Shown piece after piece: positions 46,046 through 58,280 of a stretch of DNA of 64,000 nt; positions within the stretch are counted from its first letter, which is position 1, and the number at the start of each line of letters is the position of its first letter. This DNA comes from Melieria omissa (lineage: Eukaryota > Arthropoda > Insecta > Diptera > Ulidiidae), in NCBI GenBank assembly GCA_963971225.1, contig OZ020267.1, positions 29,148,298 through 29,212,297 of the forward strand. Reading direction: 5' to 3'. Position numbers and translations under genes: made by a program. The notes beneath the pieces were generated by a model that saw nothing but the letters and a program-made list of their open reading frames with translations, was not told the DNA's origin and made no database searches.

Positions 46046-46429
46046 AAAAAAAGGAGAATATTTCGAATAAATATACCGAAAATTTAGCAGATATCATGTT
46101 GTAATTGTGTTTTCTTGCAGTCTTAATACATAATTGTCACTTTGTGCATGCAAATTTTACATTAGAAGCTCAGTCGATGAATGACAAATTAAAAATTTGA
46201 AATTTTACATACACAGGTAAGTAACAGAGCTTAGTCGTTGTACTCCAAAATAGTCAATGAGGAATCATAATAGAAGTCCTTGTTGGTTTTTCGCAGGAAA
46301 TTAATGGTAAAAAAAATATTGGCACAAAATAAAGTTTTTAAACTTCTCGTGAGATTTTTCTATAGCTGAACACCACTTTGAGTAAAGAAAAATAAAAACA
46401 TTCATTTATATTTACAACAGATGGCTTCA

Positions 46430-47419
<990 letters not shown>

Positions 47420-47420
<1 letters not shown>

Positions 47421-49850
47421 ATGGAATTTTGATTGCCAAAAAATGCATCTTTTTTCGAACAACTTCTGCAAATGCAGCTCCTTGTTTACCTTACTCGAGA
47501 TTTACCTTCCTTGATTGATCGAGACTGAACTCCCTTCAGAACATTTTACATCCATTTTTCCTACTGCGGACCTTACGATAGTAGACTTGCAAATTAGAAA
47601 AGTTTTACTCAATAGTGACTCGCCAGAAGCTTAGGCAACTTACCTACTTGAAAGATTTTTAAGCATTCACTTAGTAGTCTGCACACGACACCAAGTAATT
47701 GCAATCTGTTCCTTTTGCTGGAAAAACTTTACCTCAAGAGGAGTTTGTGAAATTCAATGGTCCCAGTTGTTTGCCAATAGGGACAAGAACTTTTAAGAGA
47801 AAGACAAAAGGCAACAACCTTCAAAATGACAACAAGTTATCAAACAAAACGTTGTACATTTGAGCTAAATTGTATTATTCTATTTGTGCAAAATAAACAA
47901 AAATAATTGATTTTTTCTACAACAACTTATATGAGTACAGTTGTTGTTCTATCTCTCAAATATTCCATCATATTTTTTGACACTTGAAAGAATACAAATG
48001 TACCTAATTTTTCACGTGTAACATGCGTTAAAATTTTTTCTACATATTTATTTTTCAAACCATAAATTTCAGAAGCTTTGACAAAAAACCAAAAAAAAAG
48101 GTGCTCAAATAAATAATGACAACATTAAATCGTTAGCTTACTTACAAGAAATAATAAATATTTCAACATTAATCAGATCTGACGGGAATTGTGCACAAAG
48201 GTAGAAGGCAGAGAGCAGCGCCCACAAAGGAAATGCGAAACGATAAACAGCCTGAAGTGCCGCTAAGCATGATTAAAGGAGGCCGATAAGAGTGAATCTA
48301 ATATGTCACACACACACGCACACACACACATAGACCAATTCAGCGTTTGTGTGCTGTGTCTGATAAATAAAGCAGTTGAATCGCACAATTTGAAGCAATA
48401 ATTTTAAGGCAACGCACAAAAGCATGCAACATTTTCTGGCTAACGCAAGATTCAGTCAACGCACAGCTGACAGCCGCCAGCTGCTATGAAATCAACATGT
48501 GTGTGTGTATGTGTGACGCTCTAAAATCGAAAAAATGTTTGTATGTATGTGAAGTAAAAAATCTGAGGGATAAAATTCGTAATAGAATATGGAAAGAGAA
48601 GCGAACGTAATCTTTTGCGCTTACGGCTGATTGAATCTGCTTACAATTTGCGGAAGTCTGCTAGCTGCCGATATTGCCACTCCACTGATCTGCTTCTTCT
48701 TCTTTGTCATCAGCTTCTTTTTCTTCTGCTTCTTCTTCTTTCACTTATACATAAGTCTATGTACGTTTGCCTGTATGTGAGCGCTGTGTCGCTGCCATTT
48801 CCATTTCTTTTTTTATTTATATTTATATTTTTTATTCATAGTCTTTTCTTCACTTCTTTATTTTTTCTTCACTCTGTCAATTGGTTTTGGCCTACATTAC
48901 GCATTGCTGCTGTCATTGGCTTTTGTTGTTGTTGTTCCAATTTTGCTGTTGCCTCCTGCGTGGCCGTGAAAACACTGCGCCACACTTAATCGAACCACAA
49001 CACTGCCAACTGCCGCGAGCAAAATTTGTTGCTTTCATTGTTTTGTTTGACGCCTCGTTGCTTTTGTTGCTTAAAGTATGCAGCCGACTTTTCAGTTCAC
49101 CTGAATTTAACAAACTTTTCATGCTTTTTTTGTTTGCTTCTACTTTTTTGCATAAATTTTTAGGTTATGCATTTTTTTCACCATCTTTCTTGGCGCCAAA
49201 CACTTTCGCTGCCTACAAGTTGGCAGCAGTAACCGCTTTAAATATTTACAAAAGAATGGCAAACATGTTGGCATCTTGTTGTTATGTTTGTTGTTGTTGC
49301 CTATGAATAATGCAACGCAGCAGCGAAAACAACTAAAAAAAAGTGAGCAGAGCGCGTTTTACACTTCAAGCGTCTTCAAAAAATTGCTTATATATACTTT
49401 CTATGTAATATGTATGTGTTGTTGCTGCACTGCAAATACAAACATTCATACATGTATGTAAATATTTAATTGTGTGCCTTTTCATCGGAACTGATAACAT
49501 GGCTTTCAGCCAGACAAATAATGATTGCCATTTCCGGTCAAATATTTATGAAAATTAACATAATTGAACTTAACATGAATTAATAAATTACATTTTAAAA
49601 CAATATGAAAATGACTTTTTTACTATAAACGCATACATATGTATTTATTTCATTGCTTTGACAAATGTGACCTTCAGCGAAACTTTGGGTTATGTGTTAA
49701 AATTGCTGACAATTATAATTGATGTGCACATTAAACCCTAATTAAGCATAATTAACATATGACATCGAAAAACCAATCACTAATATAGCAAAAACAATCA
49801 CACAAAGTGACTTTACAATCGGTCATAGGGATTTTCACACTGAAATTAAG
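47420..49850. other. Unannotated DNA with microsatellites
   Basis: CA tracts at 48306-48330, TG near 48500, TTC/CTT runs at 48692-48740 and GTT runs near 48920 and 49288. Large overlapping frames at 48615-49306 consist of Leu/Cys/Phe runs from these repeats and are not credible genes. No transposon ends recognised. Confidence 0.4.
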
Positions 49851-49859
49851 TATGGAATG

Positions 49860-50200
49860 AAATATTTGGAAAATGGCCCACGCAGCTCTCATCAGAGGCC
49901 TTTGATCTTTTTTCGATTTTTGATGAAAGATGTGGTTCTATCTCACCAATGAAGCGTTGGACCTCAACCGTGAGCTATGGAATTATTTTTGGTTTATTCG
50001 CACAGACCAGACATTTCACAAAATCTTACAGAAAAAAATCGCTCAATATAAGATTGCAACTTCTTGGTGGTCAGTTGACATTGGAATTTCGAGAGATGGT
50101 TCGGTCGGAAAATATTTACTCCAATTAATCGATTGTTTTTGCAATAACAACGCGTTCTTCCTTTGTGTACTGCTTCAGTTTTAATGAATGGATAAATCGT
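49860..50200 (-). pseudogene. Tc1/mariner-like transposase deletion derivative
   Basis: On the minus strand, near 50185, the frame reads KQYTKEERVVIAKT, typical for the N-terminal helix-turn-helix start of a widespread insect Tc1/mariner-related transposase group (often labelled DUF4817-type). Only about 60 bases later the C-terminal signature appears, PPRSCNL then DFFL-DFVKCLVCANKPKI, followed by EVQRFIGEIEPHL and ending GHFPNI near 49872. The whole central region, including the first two catalytic residues, is missing, so this is an internally deleted copy with additional stops. The family label is from memory of motif style; the joining of N- and C-terminal motifs is directly visible. Confidence 0.6.
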
Positions 50201-50249
50201 AGACGACAGATGGGTTAATATCAGATCTGCCACTTGCCACAAAATTCTT

Positions 50250-50603
50250 CAAATGAGCAAATATTTTTAAATAATTGAAACCTAGAAGAAATGCTCAAAG
50301 ATAGTTTGAACTGGAATTATTGCAAATATTGAAATAACGAAAGTCTTTCACAAGTCAATTAGTTCACTTATTTAGGTCAAACAATTACATAAATGAATCA
50401 AGTATCATAAAAAGTAATACTAGTCAAGATTTCCACTCGAGTCTTACTGAGTTTTGCCAAAAGTTCTGGCAGCTCGAAGCTTCCTTCGTGCAGTTTGAGT
50501 CTTTCTACACATTTCAGGCGTTCGCTAAAGAACCTAAAAACTCTGATGGCACCTACATAATTTTCACAATTTTTTAAGCTCTCTCTCACTCTCTCAATTC
50601 ACT
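50250..50603. other. Unannotated DNA
   Basis: No feature recognised; a CTCTCTCACT run precedes the next MITE. Confidence 0.35.
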
Positions 50604-50745
50604 GAAAAAACCAGAGAGCGGAGTCAGAAATTTATTTTGGGGGGGCGAGTTCAAAAAGGATTCTTTAATATTTTTTAAAAACTATTAAAAAAAACATAAA
50701 TTACTTTGAATTTGGAAACATATAGTTTTCAAGTCAACCCTAATA

Positions 50746-51910
50746 CACAGTGCAACAATTATGTGTTAAGACTGCCTCTAGAAAACACAATTAAAACTCG
50801 ATATCTGCTAATTTTTCGGTATATTTATTCGAAATATTCTGCTCCTGATTCAATACACTTGTTACATCGATTTAATAGTAATTCAAACGCGTGTTCCAGC
50901 TCATTTTTCGGAATTTCCTCCAGTGCCCGTTGTATGGTCTGAATGTCATCAAAAAAGCATCCTTTCAACTTCAATTTCAGTTTCGGGAACAAAGAGTAGT
51001 CGCACGGTGCCAAATCAGGTGAATACGGCGGATGATTCAACACACAGACCTGATTCCGAGCCAAAAATTGACGAACAATGAGTGCTGCGTGACTCGGTGC
51101 ATTATCGTGCAACAGAGACCAACTTTTCGGATCGCGGTATTCTGGTCGAATACGACGGATTCTGGCCATCAAACGCTTCAAAACTTCGAGGTAATATGCG
51201 GCAGTAACTGTTTGACCAGTTGGAACAAATTCTTTGTGCATAATTTCTATGCTATTGAAGAATGTGATGAGCATTATTTTGATTTTTGAGTTTTTTGGTT
51301 TCCATTTCGCACTTTGACGCTTGGTTTCTGGATCGTATTGGAAACACCATGTTTCATCATATTGGATAATTTTCTGTGGCTGTAACGATGTCTCTGGAAT
51401 GGCTGACTCTCATTAATTTTTGCTCCTCGTTCAATGTGTGTGGAACAAATTTGGCGCAGACCTTTGTTTTGCACAAATCCTCATGAAGTATGAGTCGGAT
51501 GGTTTCTCTGTTGATGTTTAAGTCCTCTTCCATCATTTTTAGTGAAGCATTACGGTCTTCTGCAATAAAATCACGAATTTTCTGAATCATTTTTGGCGTC
51601 CGAACTGAAATTGGCCTTCCTTCTTTTATTTCATCTTCCAGCGACTCTCTGCCATCCACAAAACGTTTATGCCATAAAAAAACATTTGATCTTGATAAAC
51701 AAGCATCGCCATACGCTTGCTGCATCATTCGGAATGTTTCTGATGCACTTTTACCAATTTTTGCGCGGAATTTAATGAAAGAAGAAGGACGTGTCCATGT
51801 TAAATTTCAACATCAAACGAAAACGTGTTTTGCAAAATGAATATTAATAAATATTAAATGTCAACCAAATGTCATGAAATTTTCTTAATACACAATTATG
51901 TCGCACTGTG
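50746..51910 (-). mobile_element. Near-full-length mariner (1165 bp)
   Basis: Terminal repeats start CACAGTGCAACAATTATGTG at 50746 and, in reverse complement, CACAGTGCGACATAATTGTG at the right end (51910), with TA at 50744-50745 and 51911-51912. The transposase gene lies between them on the minus strand. It is inserted in the hAT-like MITE. Confidence 0.9.
50825..51798 (-). pseudogene. Mariner transposase, frameshifted but with intact D34D core
   Basis: The transposase would cut and paste this element. Starting at the ATG at 51798 (MDTSFFFH) one frameshift leads into IKFRAKIGKSASETFRMMQQ, then AYGDACLSRSNVFLWHKRFV and DEIKEGRPISVRTPK, the first helix-turn-helix, and RETIRLILHEDL, the second. 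Near 51400 another frameshift precedes YDETWCFQYDPETKRQSA, which holds the first catalytic Asp. The core then runs open from MLITFF (51274) to the stop near 50825: LLHDNAPSH (second Asp), 34 residues, then PCDYSLFPKLK (third Asp), ending CIESGAEYFE. All three Asp are present, but at least two frameshifts and possibly a small deletion around 51400 prevent a full product. A 5'-truncated relative is at 45.3 kb. Confidence 0.85.
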
Positions 51911-51963
51911 TATTTTGGGGGGTTCAACCCCCAAAACCCCCTCAATCCGCCACTGGTAAAAAC

Positions 51964-52970
51964 AAACACCACTAAATAAATGATATTTAAATGTAATTAA
52001 AAGGCAATATTGCTGCCCGCAAACGCGCAAATGAATGAGTGAATGTAGCAATTGACTGCGTTGAAAATTTCATGTTTGTGTGCACAGATGCCACACTCAG
52101 AGCCATTAAGCGTAGCATTTCAAAAGCAATTGATTCGGAGAAACGCCACTCATGACCCAAACGGCCAAAGTTAAATGAAATTAATTGCAATGCATACCGC
52201 GCTGAAGCACGTTTCGAGTGGGCTCTGCATATGCTATACACACACACACACACACACAAATATACGCAAACTTTGTTGTTGTCAATAGCGCCATAAAATG
52301 TAACAAGACCCAATCGTCAGTCGAACAACAACAAACTCGTAGTTCACTGTCGAACAATCGAACAACATTTTCTGTCGCACTTTGACCGAAATCAATTGCC
52401 AATGGTCCATTTGGAGTCTGCATATATATGTGTGCGTGTGTGTGTGTGTGTGTGCGTTTATGTGTCTCTTCCGTGATTTTCACAGCAAACGTGTCAAGCA
52501 CTGACAATCTATTCGCACTATGTCGACCATTGCATTTGTATAGCTATTTGCTTGCTTAGTGACCGGAAGCGGAAATGGCAATGGAAGTCGACTACAGCTG
52601 CGCTCCGTTGGACACATTGACAGATTGCTGTGTTGCTTTTGTTGTATGGCGACAACGCAAGTTTTGTGTGAAAAGCAACACGAATTTGGCAGCACAGATG
52701 AGGCGAATGATTTGGTTTTTGCTGGACACGACACAAATTTCGTGAGTAAGGTGACCAAAGTGCCAACGTTAGACGTTAGTTTATTTTGAAATAATATTTA
52801 TTTTTTCATAATTTAAATAAATAGAATAAATTTGTTTCAACAATTACTGAATTATTGGATTGCCGAGAAAACTATTTTTGTTTAACAAATTGGTTAGGTT
52901 TGTTTTGAAGAACTGATGTCAACGTTATGATTTTCCTTTTTGGCATTTGATAGCTGTGACTTTCAGCTAG
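51964..52970. other. Unannotated DNA with CA/TG tracts
   Basis: (CA)n at 52237-52258 and (TG)n at 52430-52456. Overlapping frames on both strands at 52181-52789 have no domain. No exon supported. Confidence 0.4.
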
Positions 52971-52971
52971 A

Positions 52972-53357
52972 TTGGTTGGTTGGTTGTAGTGCCGCCGCCT
53001 CTGTATGGGACACACTTAAGCCTATATGACCCGTTGTGGTACCACAGATTCCACCTATTTAAATGTGTATGCAACACTATTTTTTTTTTTCAACATGTGA
53101 TACAACACACATTTCAGACGAATGGGGAAAAGGAGAGAGACCGAATACAAAAGGCGTTTTTCGCAATTTTCTTTCACACTTACGGGTTTTGCCATTGCCT
53201 GCCAAGAGGGCACTTGTGCGATTCTTGTAGTACTCATCTGCTTCATGTGGATAGCGAAAGTAGTAGACGAGTGTTTCACTCGCCCGAGCTAGGATTCGAA
53301 CCCAGGGCCTCTGGTATCAGAAGCCAGCGCATTACCCGTTGGACTATTTAGGCCGAG
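52972..53357 (-). mobile_element. tRNA-derived SINE (family B), full length
   Basis: On the minus strand it begins CTCGGCCTAAATAGTCCAAC with an A-box-like TAGTCCAACGGGTAATGCG and a perfect B box GGTTCGAATCC (53288-53298 region). The body contains the segment around CAGGCAATGGCAAAACC and TGTGTTGTATCACATGTTG. The 3' end reads TGTGGTACCACAACGGGTCA, AGGCTTAAGTGTGTCCCATA, then a tail of AACC units. The last ~80 bases resemble LINE tails in this window. No protein is encoded. Confidence 0.85.
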
Positions 53358-53359
53358 GA

Positions 53360-54365
53360 CTTTGTTACTGAAGAGCAAATTGCGCACAGTTCTGGTTCCA
53401 ACAAATTGATTGCAAAAGATCAACATTTTTGATATATTTGACTTTTTTCTTTTCTTAAAGAAAGCTGTTGTTGATGCACACAAAGAGATATTTAAAGTTT
53501 AAGGTGTTCATTTCTTAACAGTAGGTGTCAGAATTTTTTAAACAAATTCTTCTGAAGATTTGTCAATACAATGATCGATGACAATCATAAGAGAAGTGAA
53601 TCATACTGACATATAACGATGAAAGAGATTGCATAATTATGAAATGTATCACACCCAATAATTGAAAATTAGCTAAACAGTATTGGACGCGTACCTTCTG
53701 ATAAAAATAATAACCCTTTTTCTTCAAAAACAAAAACCAAAGCGGTTAAATTTTTCAAAGATATTCATTCTATTTCCTTTAAAATAATATCCAAAGCCTC
53801 GGATCAGCCCGGAATCGTGTAAGATGGAAGAGTCTTGCTCCATAGAGGTCCTATGCTCCAGAGAGCAGTGAACAAGAAAAAAAATCTCCATTGACAGCAA
53901 TACACATATTCCAAAGCATCCTCCAATTTCGAAAACACTTATCATGGGCTGATTTCCAGATCACCTTCAGTTCTTCAGCTCTGGGACTTCTCTTTTATCG
54001 CCACAATTGTCACTAGAAACTATCCGCAAAGTGAATTCGTCAAACTCGCATAGAAGATGAGATTTGCTAGCCGTTGCGTTGTGGTGGCGAAGAAACCACA
54101 AGTTGTCTATCCACAATTATGGACTCTGTCGACAAAACCTCATACATTTTTGGTCACCGATTTTTGTAGAAAACTTTCAAACCTCGGTTGGATATTTATG
54201 ATCCACCAAAAAGCTCCGCGCTTATACCTTGCGAGTTATACCCCGAGTTATCGTCATCAACATCTACATTGACAAATAAGCGAAGAAGGTTCGCTGTGGC
54301 ATCTTCTGTAGCCAACTGGGGCTTCTTCTTTCCTTCTGCCTGCCTGATCACTACAGTGTCTTCCA
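53360..54365. other. Unannotated DNA with a short LINE-like match
   Basis: GTCCTATGCTCCAGAGAGCAGTGAACAAGA-like sequence at 53845-53872 resembles 12718-12745, upstream of the RLRWLGHV-type fragment, and may be a relic of that LINE. Nothing else is recognised. Confidence 0.35.
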
Positions 54366-54369
54366 CGGG

Positions 54370-54842
54370 GAGCTTCTATCTGGCTTATCCGCGAGCACAT
54401 ATACCCAACAGTCAGGCAGCCATCCAGTCTCTCTCGGGGGCCACCACCTCATACAAACTGGCCTTGGACTGCCGAAAATTCTCAAACACCCTAGTTAGAT
54501 GCTCCAACGTCTCATTATTCTGAGTGCCAGGGCACAGGGTTGTCATAGGCAACGGCGATGCGAACGAACTCGGTAGAGCCGGGTACTCTGCATGCCGAGG
54601 CCTTGTCCTTCCTCCCAGTAGGAGCTCAACTTGCATCGGATAAATTGGTGGTCAAACAGTTTTATCAAAAAAAAGCTAACAAATTGTGGTCCGAGGAACA
54701 GACGTGCAATATCTACCGACTAATTTGGTCAGCCTGTAACGCCTTTGGTGTAACGGGACAACCAACTGATTTAACCCAGTCTTCACTCAATAAGCATAAC
54801 GATCCTAGTTCTCTGGGGTCTTATGCGGAAAAGCTTAAACTA
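54370..54842 (+). pseudogene. LINE RNase H region, left part (split by mariner)
   Basis: The frame reads NSQAAIQSLSGATTSYKLAL then RCSNVSLF, a stop, and VPGHRVVIGNGDANELGRAG, the second half of an RNase H domain (SQAAI block with the second Asp changed to Asn; PGH and NELGRAG block). It continues QTCNIYRLIWSACNAF and LGSYAEKLKL up to the mariner junction at 54842. The other part is at 55585-55860. It is the same general LINE type as at 34 kb. Stops, frameshifts and the insertion make it inactive. Confidence 0.7.
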
Positions 54843-55584
54843 TCAGGTGTACAGCTTTGCTTCCGCCGTTTTCCGATAGGTGGCTGTACCGGCTGAGGCT
54901 GGTTGAAATACATAGATGGTAATGCCTTTAAAGTGAGTGTGGACAGTGCCTAACGAATTGTCATCGCCGTTTCAGTGACAGTTGTTCTTGTTTTCGTATT
55001 ATTCACGCTCGAAAATGTCCGTTTATGTGCCCAATTCTCGCCATTTGCGGGAAGTTTTACTATTCTGTTACAATTCGAAAAAAAATGCAGCTGAAGCGCA
55101 TCGAATGCTCTCAGAAACTTACGGTGATGCTGCTCTGAGTGAAAGAACGTGTCGGGAGTGGTTTCAACGTTTTAAAAATGGTGATTTCGACATGACAAAG
55201 TCATCCTCCAACACGACAATGCTCGGCCTCACGTCGCAAAAGTGGTCAAAAAGTACCTGGAAACGCTGAAATGGGAAGTCTTGCCCCACCCGCCGTACTC
55301 CCCAGATGTCGCCCCTTCTGACTTCCACCTATTCCGTTCGATGGCACACGGCCTCGCAGATCAACATTTTCAATCCTTCGAAGAATTGGAAAAATGGATT
55401 GCTTCATGGATAGCGTCAAAAGAGGACTCCTTTTTTCGAGCCGGGATCCGAAAATTGCCGGAGCGATGGGAGAAAGTTGTCGCTAGCGACGGACAATACT
55501 TTGAATAATACATCTGTAAGCACTTTTTCGCAATAAAGCTTTTAATTTTGGAAACAAACGGCGGAAGCAAAGTTGTACACCTGA
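54843..55584 (+). mobile_element. 742-bp mariner deletion derivative (mauritiana-like), copy 1
   Basis: Terminal repeats: TCAGGTGTACAGCTTTGCTT at 54843 and, in reverse, TCAGGTGTACAACTTTGCTT at the right end (55584), with TA at 54841-54842 and 55585-55586. It contains the start and end of a mariner transposase joined by an internal deletion. It sits inside the LINE fragment. Copy 2 at 63215-63956 has the same length and the same deletion. Confidence 0.95.
55015..55508 (+). pseudogene. Internally deleted mariner transposase (copy 1)
   Basis: MSVYVPNSRHLREVLLFCYN at 55015 starts the DNA-binding region, followed by AEAHRMLSETYGDAALSERT and REWFQRFKNGDFDM. At about 55196 the frame jumps, without the second helix-turn-helix or first catalytic block, to LQHDNARPHVAKVVKKYLET (second Asp, read one frame over), HPPYSPDVAPSDFHLFRSMA (third Asp, D34D spacing) and LPERWEKVVASDGQYFE before TAA at 55506. 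Length is roughly half the usual ~345 residues. The order and end signature resemble the mauritiana (Mos1-like) subfamily. It cannot be active but its ends are intact, so it may be moved by a related enzyme. Confidence 0.9.
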
Positions 55585-55862
55585 TACAATTCAACAACTG
55601 CTGTCGAGGGTGCGACTCTAAGCAGGACGAAGAATCTGAAGAAGAAGACATAAGTTTTTCGTCTCAGCTTTCTTCATTACTCCAATCGAACTATAGCCTC
55701 TAACATCAGGGATATAACCAAATACTTAATGGAATCTTCTTGGTTCTCACCACTGTAAGGGGAGTCCCACCGTCCACTGTGGTACCAAAATGAGCCAAAA
55801 GTTATACTCAAGTGAGCTTTTCACATACATAGAAGGCTGCCACTCCAACCTAACCTAACCTT
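55585..55862 (+). pseudogene. LINE C-terminus and 3' tail, right part
   Basis: Directly after the mariner the frame continues LFNNCCRGCDSKQDEESEEE, the cysteine/glutamate cluster seen at 34 kb as CRSCLDEEEEEN, and after a frame change DITKYLMESSWFSPL then TAA at 55756-55758, matching the LLSFVNSSNWF ending at 34 kb. The 3' tail contains CACTGTGGTACCAAAATGAG, GGCTGCCACTCC and AACCTAACCTAACC. Joining 54842 to 55587 restores continuity of the LINE, which shows the mariner is a later insertion. Confidence 0.75.
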
Positions 55863-56140
55863 GTACCTTGTACCCAAACTTTGTGCCAAAATAACTCATT
55901 CTGTCAGTTGGTTGAGATTACAAAGGTGATGTCCAATCCATCAATTAAGATGTTTACTATCAACAACTAATGAAACTAGAGGAAGCAATAACAAAAAAAA
56001 ACGATAAGAATGAGCAAATTGCAAAGAAACCTCACACATCTAATTCAGATGTCATCTGTCATACTGTCAACAACTAATGAAACTGGAAAAAGCAATCAAA
56101 GAAAAACGTGCAAAATTGGCCAATCCCAAGGAAATCATGA
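55863..56140. repeat. Unclassified interspersed repeat, copy 1
   Basis: TTGTACCTTGTACCCAAACTT, CAATTAAGATGTTTACTATC and AACAACTAATGAAACTAGAG match 58720-58870. The AACTAATGAAACT(A/G)GA motif is duplicated within the copy (55962 and 56071). No domain identified. Confidence 0.6.
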
Positions 56141-56306
56141 CCTCACACAACTTTGACTTGTAGAAAGTTATTGAATTTTGGTTGGGAATTTGTGTCACAT
56201 ACATCACATGTAAATTGCTAGTTAGTTGAATTTTCTTTGTAGAAACAAGTCGCAATCTTTTGTACGCAAGTCGTAAATAAAAAAAAAAAAACATACATCA
56301 TATAGC

Positions 56307-56470
56307 CAGTGGCATACACCCAGGGGGTGGGGATTTTTGAACCCCCATAACCAATGACAAATACAAAAATTGCTGGTGAAAAATATTGTTCACCACCAAT
56401 AAAATGGTGTTGGACTCAAAATGTGTACGCAAACCCCGCCCCCCAAAATTAAATTCTGTGTGCGTCACTG
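56307..56470. mobile_element. 164-bp hAT-like MITE
   Basis: Begins CAGTGGCATACACCCAGGGG and ends CTGTGTGCGTCACTG, an imperfect inverted pair. Flanks CATATAGC (56299-56306) and CATATACA (56471-56478) match at 6 of 8 positions. The interior GGTGTTGGACTCAAAA is shared with the copy at 22.5 kb. Confidence 0.75.
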
Positions 56471-56479
56471 CATATACAT

Positions 56480-58190
56480 AGCACTGACCTTGTACCATGA
56501 GATAACCATTTATTCGGAAATTTAAAAAACTCTTTGAATGGTAAAATTGACACCAATGATGTTGACATGAAGTAGGACTTGATTCAGTTTTTTGCTAATA
56601 AGGAGCAGAAGTTCTATGTGTGCGGAACCATGGTGTTCCCAGAATATTTACGAAAGCTCATGGCATAGATTGGAATTCACTCATTGCATAACAAAATTGA
56701 GTTTCATTTTACACGACAAACCCGATATTACTTTCAATCCAACTCAACAATTTCTTGGAATTTTATTTGTGTAACAGTTACCATTTTCATCAACAAATTT
56801 CCAATAAAACGTGCATAGTGGATTCTCTTTAACTAATTTTGGTTAAAATTGCAATGGTAAAAGTTATTTTCATCTTTCACACACACACACAAACACACAA
56901 CCATTTTACCCGCAATGGATGTGAATGCATTGCATGGGCATTGTTGTTGTATTGCCATAAGCGCCATTAATAAGCGACAGCCAAACAGAGCTTCACACAC
57001 ACAACCAAACAGCGCACGTGTGTGTGTGTATGTTTCTATGTAGGTGTGAGCTTAAAATTCGCGCAATTTTTAAAACTGAATTTTGCTTGCATCAGCGCCC
57101 ACAAACGTGCCGGCGTTACAACATTTTACACTATCCAACAGTGTGTTGTAGTTGTTTTTGTTGCTTTCAACCGCGCCAACCATTTCAAGGGAATTAGTGG
57201 AGCCTGCAATGTAATAAATAGTAGTAGTAGTAATGTCTGCCAGTAGTGGTTGTAATAGTTTGTAATGGCAACAGGCAGTCGACGGCGTGCACTGAGAGTG
57301 TTTATGAGTTTTTGCTGCATAAATGAAAATGGAAAATGGGAAAGCGAAATGCAAATGAAATGCGCCACGGCCACAAAGCTGATGGATTTGTTGTGTGCGC
57401 TGTGTGCAAGTGCAGTGAAATGTATTACAAGCGGGTGTTTTCCTGGAAGACTGCTTTCAAATACTAAACGCTTTTTCGCGGAAACAGCATTGGAGTGCAA
57501 CATAAATCACACCGGCATTTGCAGCAAATGGCATCAAATGCAGAGCTTATTCGAGGTTGCAATGTTGCACAGATGTGCTCGAGTGCTGATACAGATGAAC
57601 CTCGCATTTAATAATATCTTTTTTTATCCTATTAATATCAATAGTGAAAGTAGATTCATGTGAAATGGTTTGGTTCTTTGTTTTCAATTTCAAGAAATTA
57701 TACATTGACATTGTTCTGGTTTTCTGAAAAATTTTAAATATTAAAATGAAGTATTTTAATAACATATCACAAAATTTCAGTAAGGTTTATGTGTTCTAAT
57801 TCTTACACAACAGCTACAAGTGTCTTGAAGGTAACGTTTTGTCAAACTACACATTGAATAGTTTAAAGAGATTTATTTATTTTTAATTGGTGTTAACATT
57901 TCTGTTGAAATTGATTGGTTTTTCTTGACTCGTGGATAATTGAACAGTCAACTGCTTACAATATTTTTACATAATAAAGTTTAACGACTTTGAAAACTAC
58001 AGTAATGTGAATATTGCCTCGCACCCAGTGTTATCTTTTTATGAGATAAGGTTGTATAAGTTTGAATTTGTTAGCCAACACATTAGCTTTCTATGGAGTT
58101 TTGAGATAAGAATTAGATATGGTCATTAGATCAAACTCGTTTAAAAATACAAAAGAAACCAGGACTTTTAAAACATATAATTTCCTGGCA
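56480..58190. other. Unannotated DNA with microsatellites
   Basis: (CA)n at 56878-56900 and (TG)n at 57017-57028; AGT runs near 57221. Overlapping frames at 57126-57663 have no recognisable domain. No exon supported. Confidence 0.4.
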
Positions 58191-58280
58191 AAATCCTCTA
58201 TATGACTAAGTGCATCCTTTCCCAATTTCCATTCAAAACGTCACTGCATTTGGTTCACTAAAAGCAGAGTTAATGCGTCT
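58190..58280. repeat. Unclassified interspersed repeat, copy 2 (interrupted by SINE)
   Basis: CCCAATTTCCATTCAAAACGT, GCATTTGGTTCACTAAAAGC and AGAGTTAATGCGTCT match 58980-59042, where the sequence is uninterrupted at this point. The SINE at 58281-58643 was inserted in this copy. Confidence 0.65.

Larger units (their letters stand above)
45315..46146 (+). mobile_element. 5'-truncated mariner (same family as 50.7 kb), with an internal insertion
   Basis: Matches the 50746-51910 mariner from just before MLITFF through to the terminal repeat. The right end TCTTAATACATAATTGTCAC corresponds to the other copy's inverted end. The N-terminal half is absent. A TTAA element occupies about 45735-46045 and the mariner resumes with GAATATTTCGAATAAATATA at 46058. 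Confidence 0.8.
50612..51955. mobile_element. hAT-like MITE split by a mariner
   Basis: Left part 50612-50745 begins CAGAGAGCGGAGTCAGAAAT and right part 51911-51955 ends CCTCAATCCGCCACTG, the inverted termini of the family at 27.1 kb. Flanks GAAAAAAC (50604-50611) and GTAAAAAC (51956-51963) match at 7 of 8. Without the mariner the element would be about 178 bp, close to the 174-bp copy. Internal AGTTTTCAAGTCAACCC matches AGTTTTAAAGTCGACCC in reverse at 27.17 kb. Confidence 0.85.

Noticed and set aside
48615..49306. Two overlapping proteins rich in Leu and Cys
   Set aside because: They derive from CTT and GTT microsatellite-like runs and overlap in different frames without a domain.
50746..51910. 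Active autonomous mariner
   Set aside because: The catalytic core is intact but frameshifts near 51400 and 51775 break the transposase.
53285..53357. True tRNA gene
   Set aside because: A and B boxes are good, but the acceptor stem does not pair and the sequence continues into a SINE body. The same applies at 12.25, 13.5, 19.9, 58.6 and 60.25 kb.
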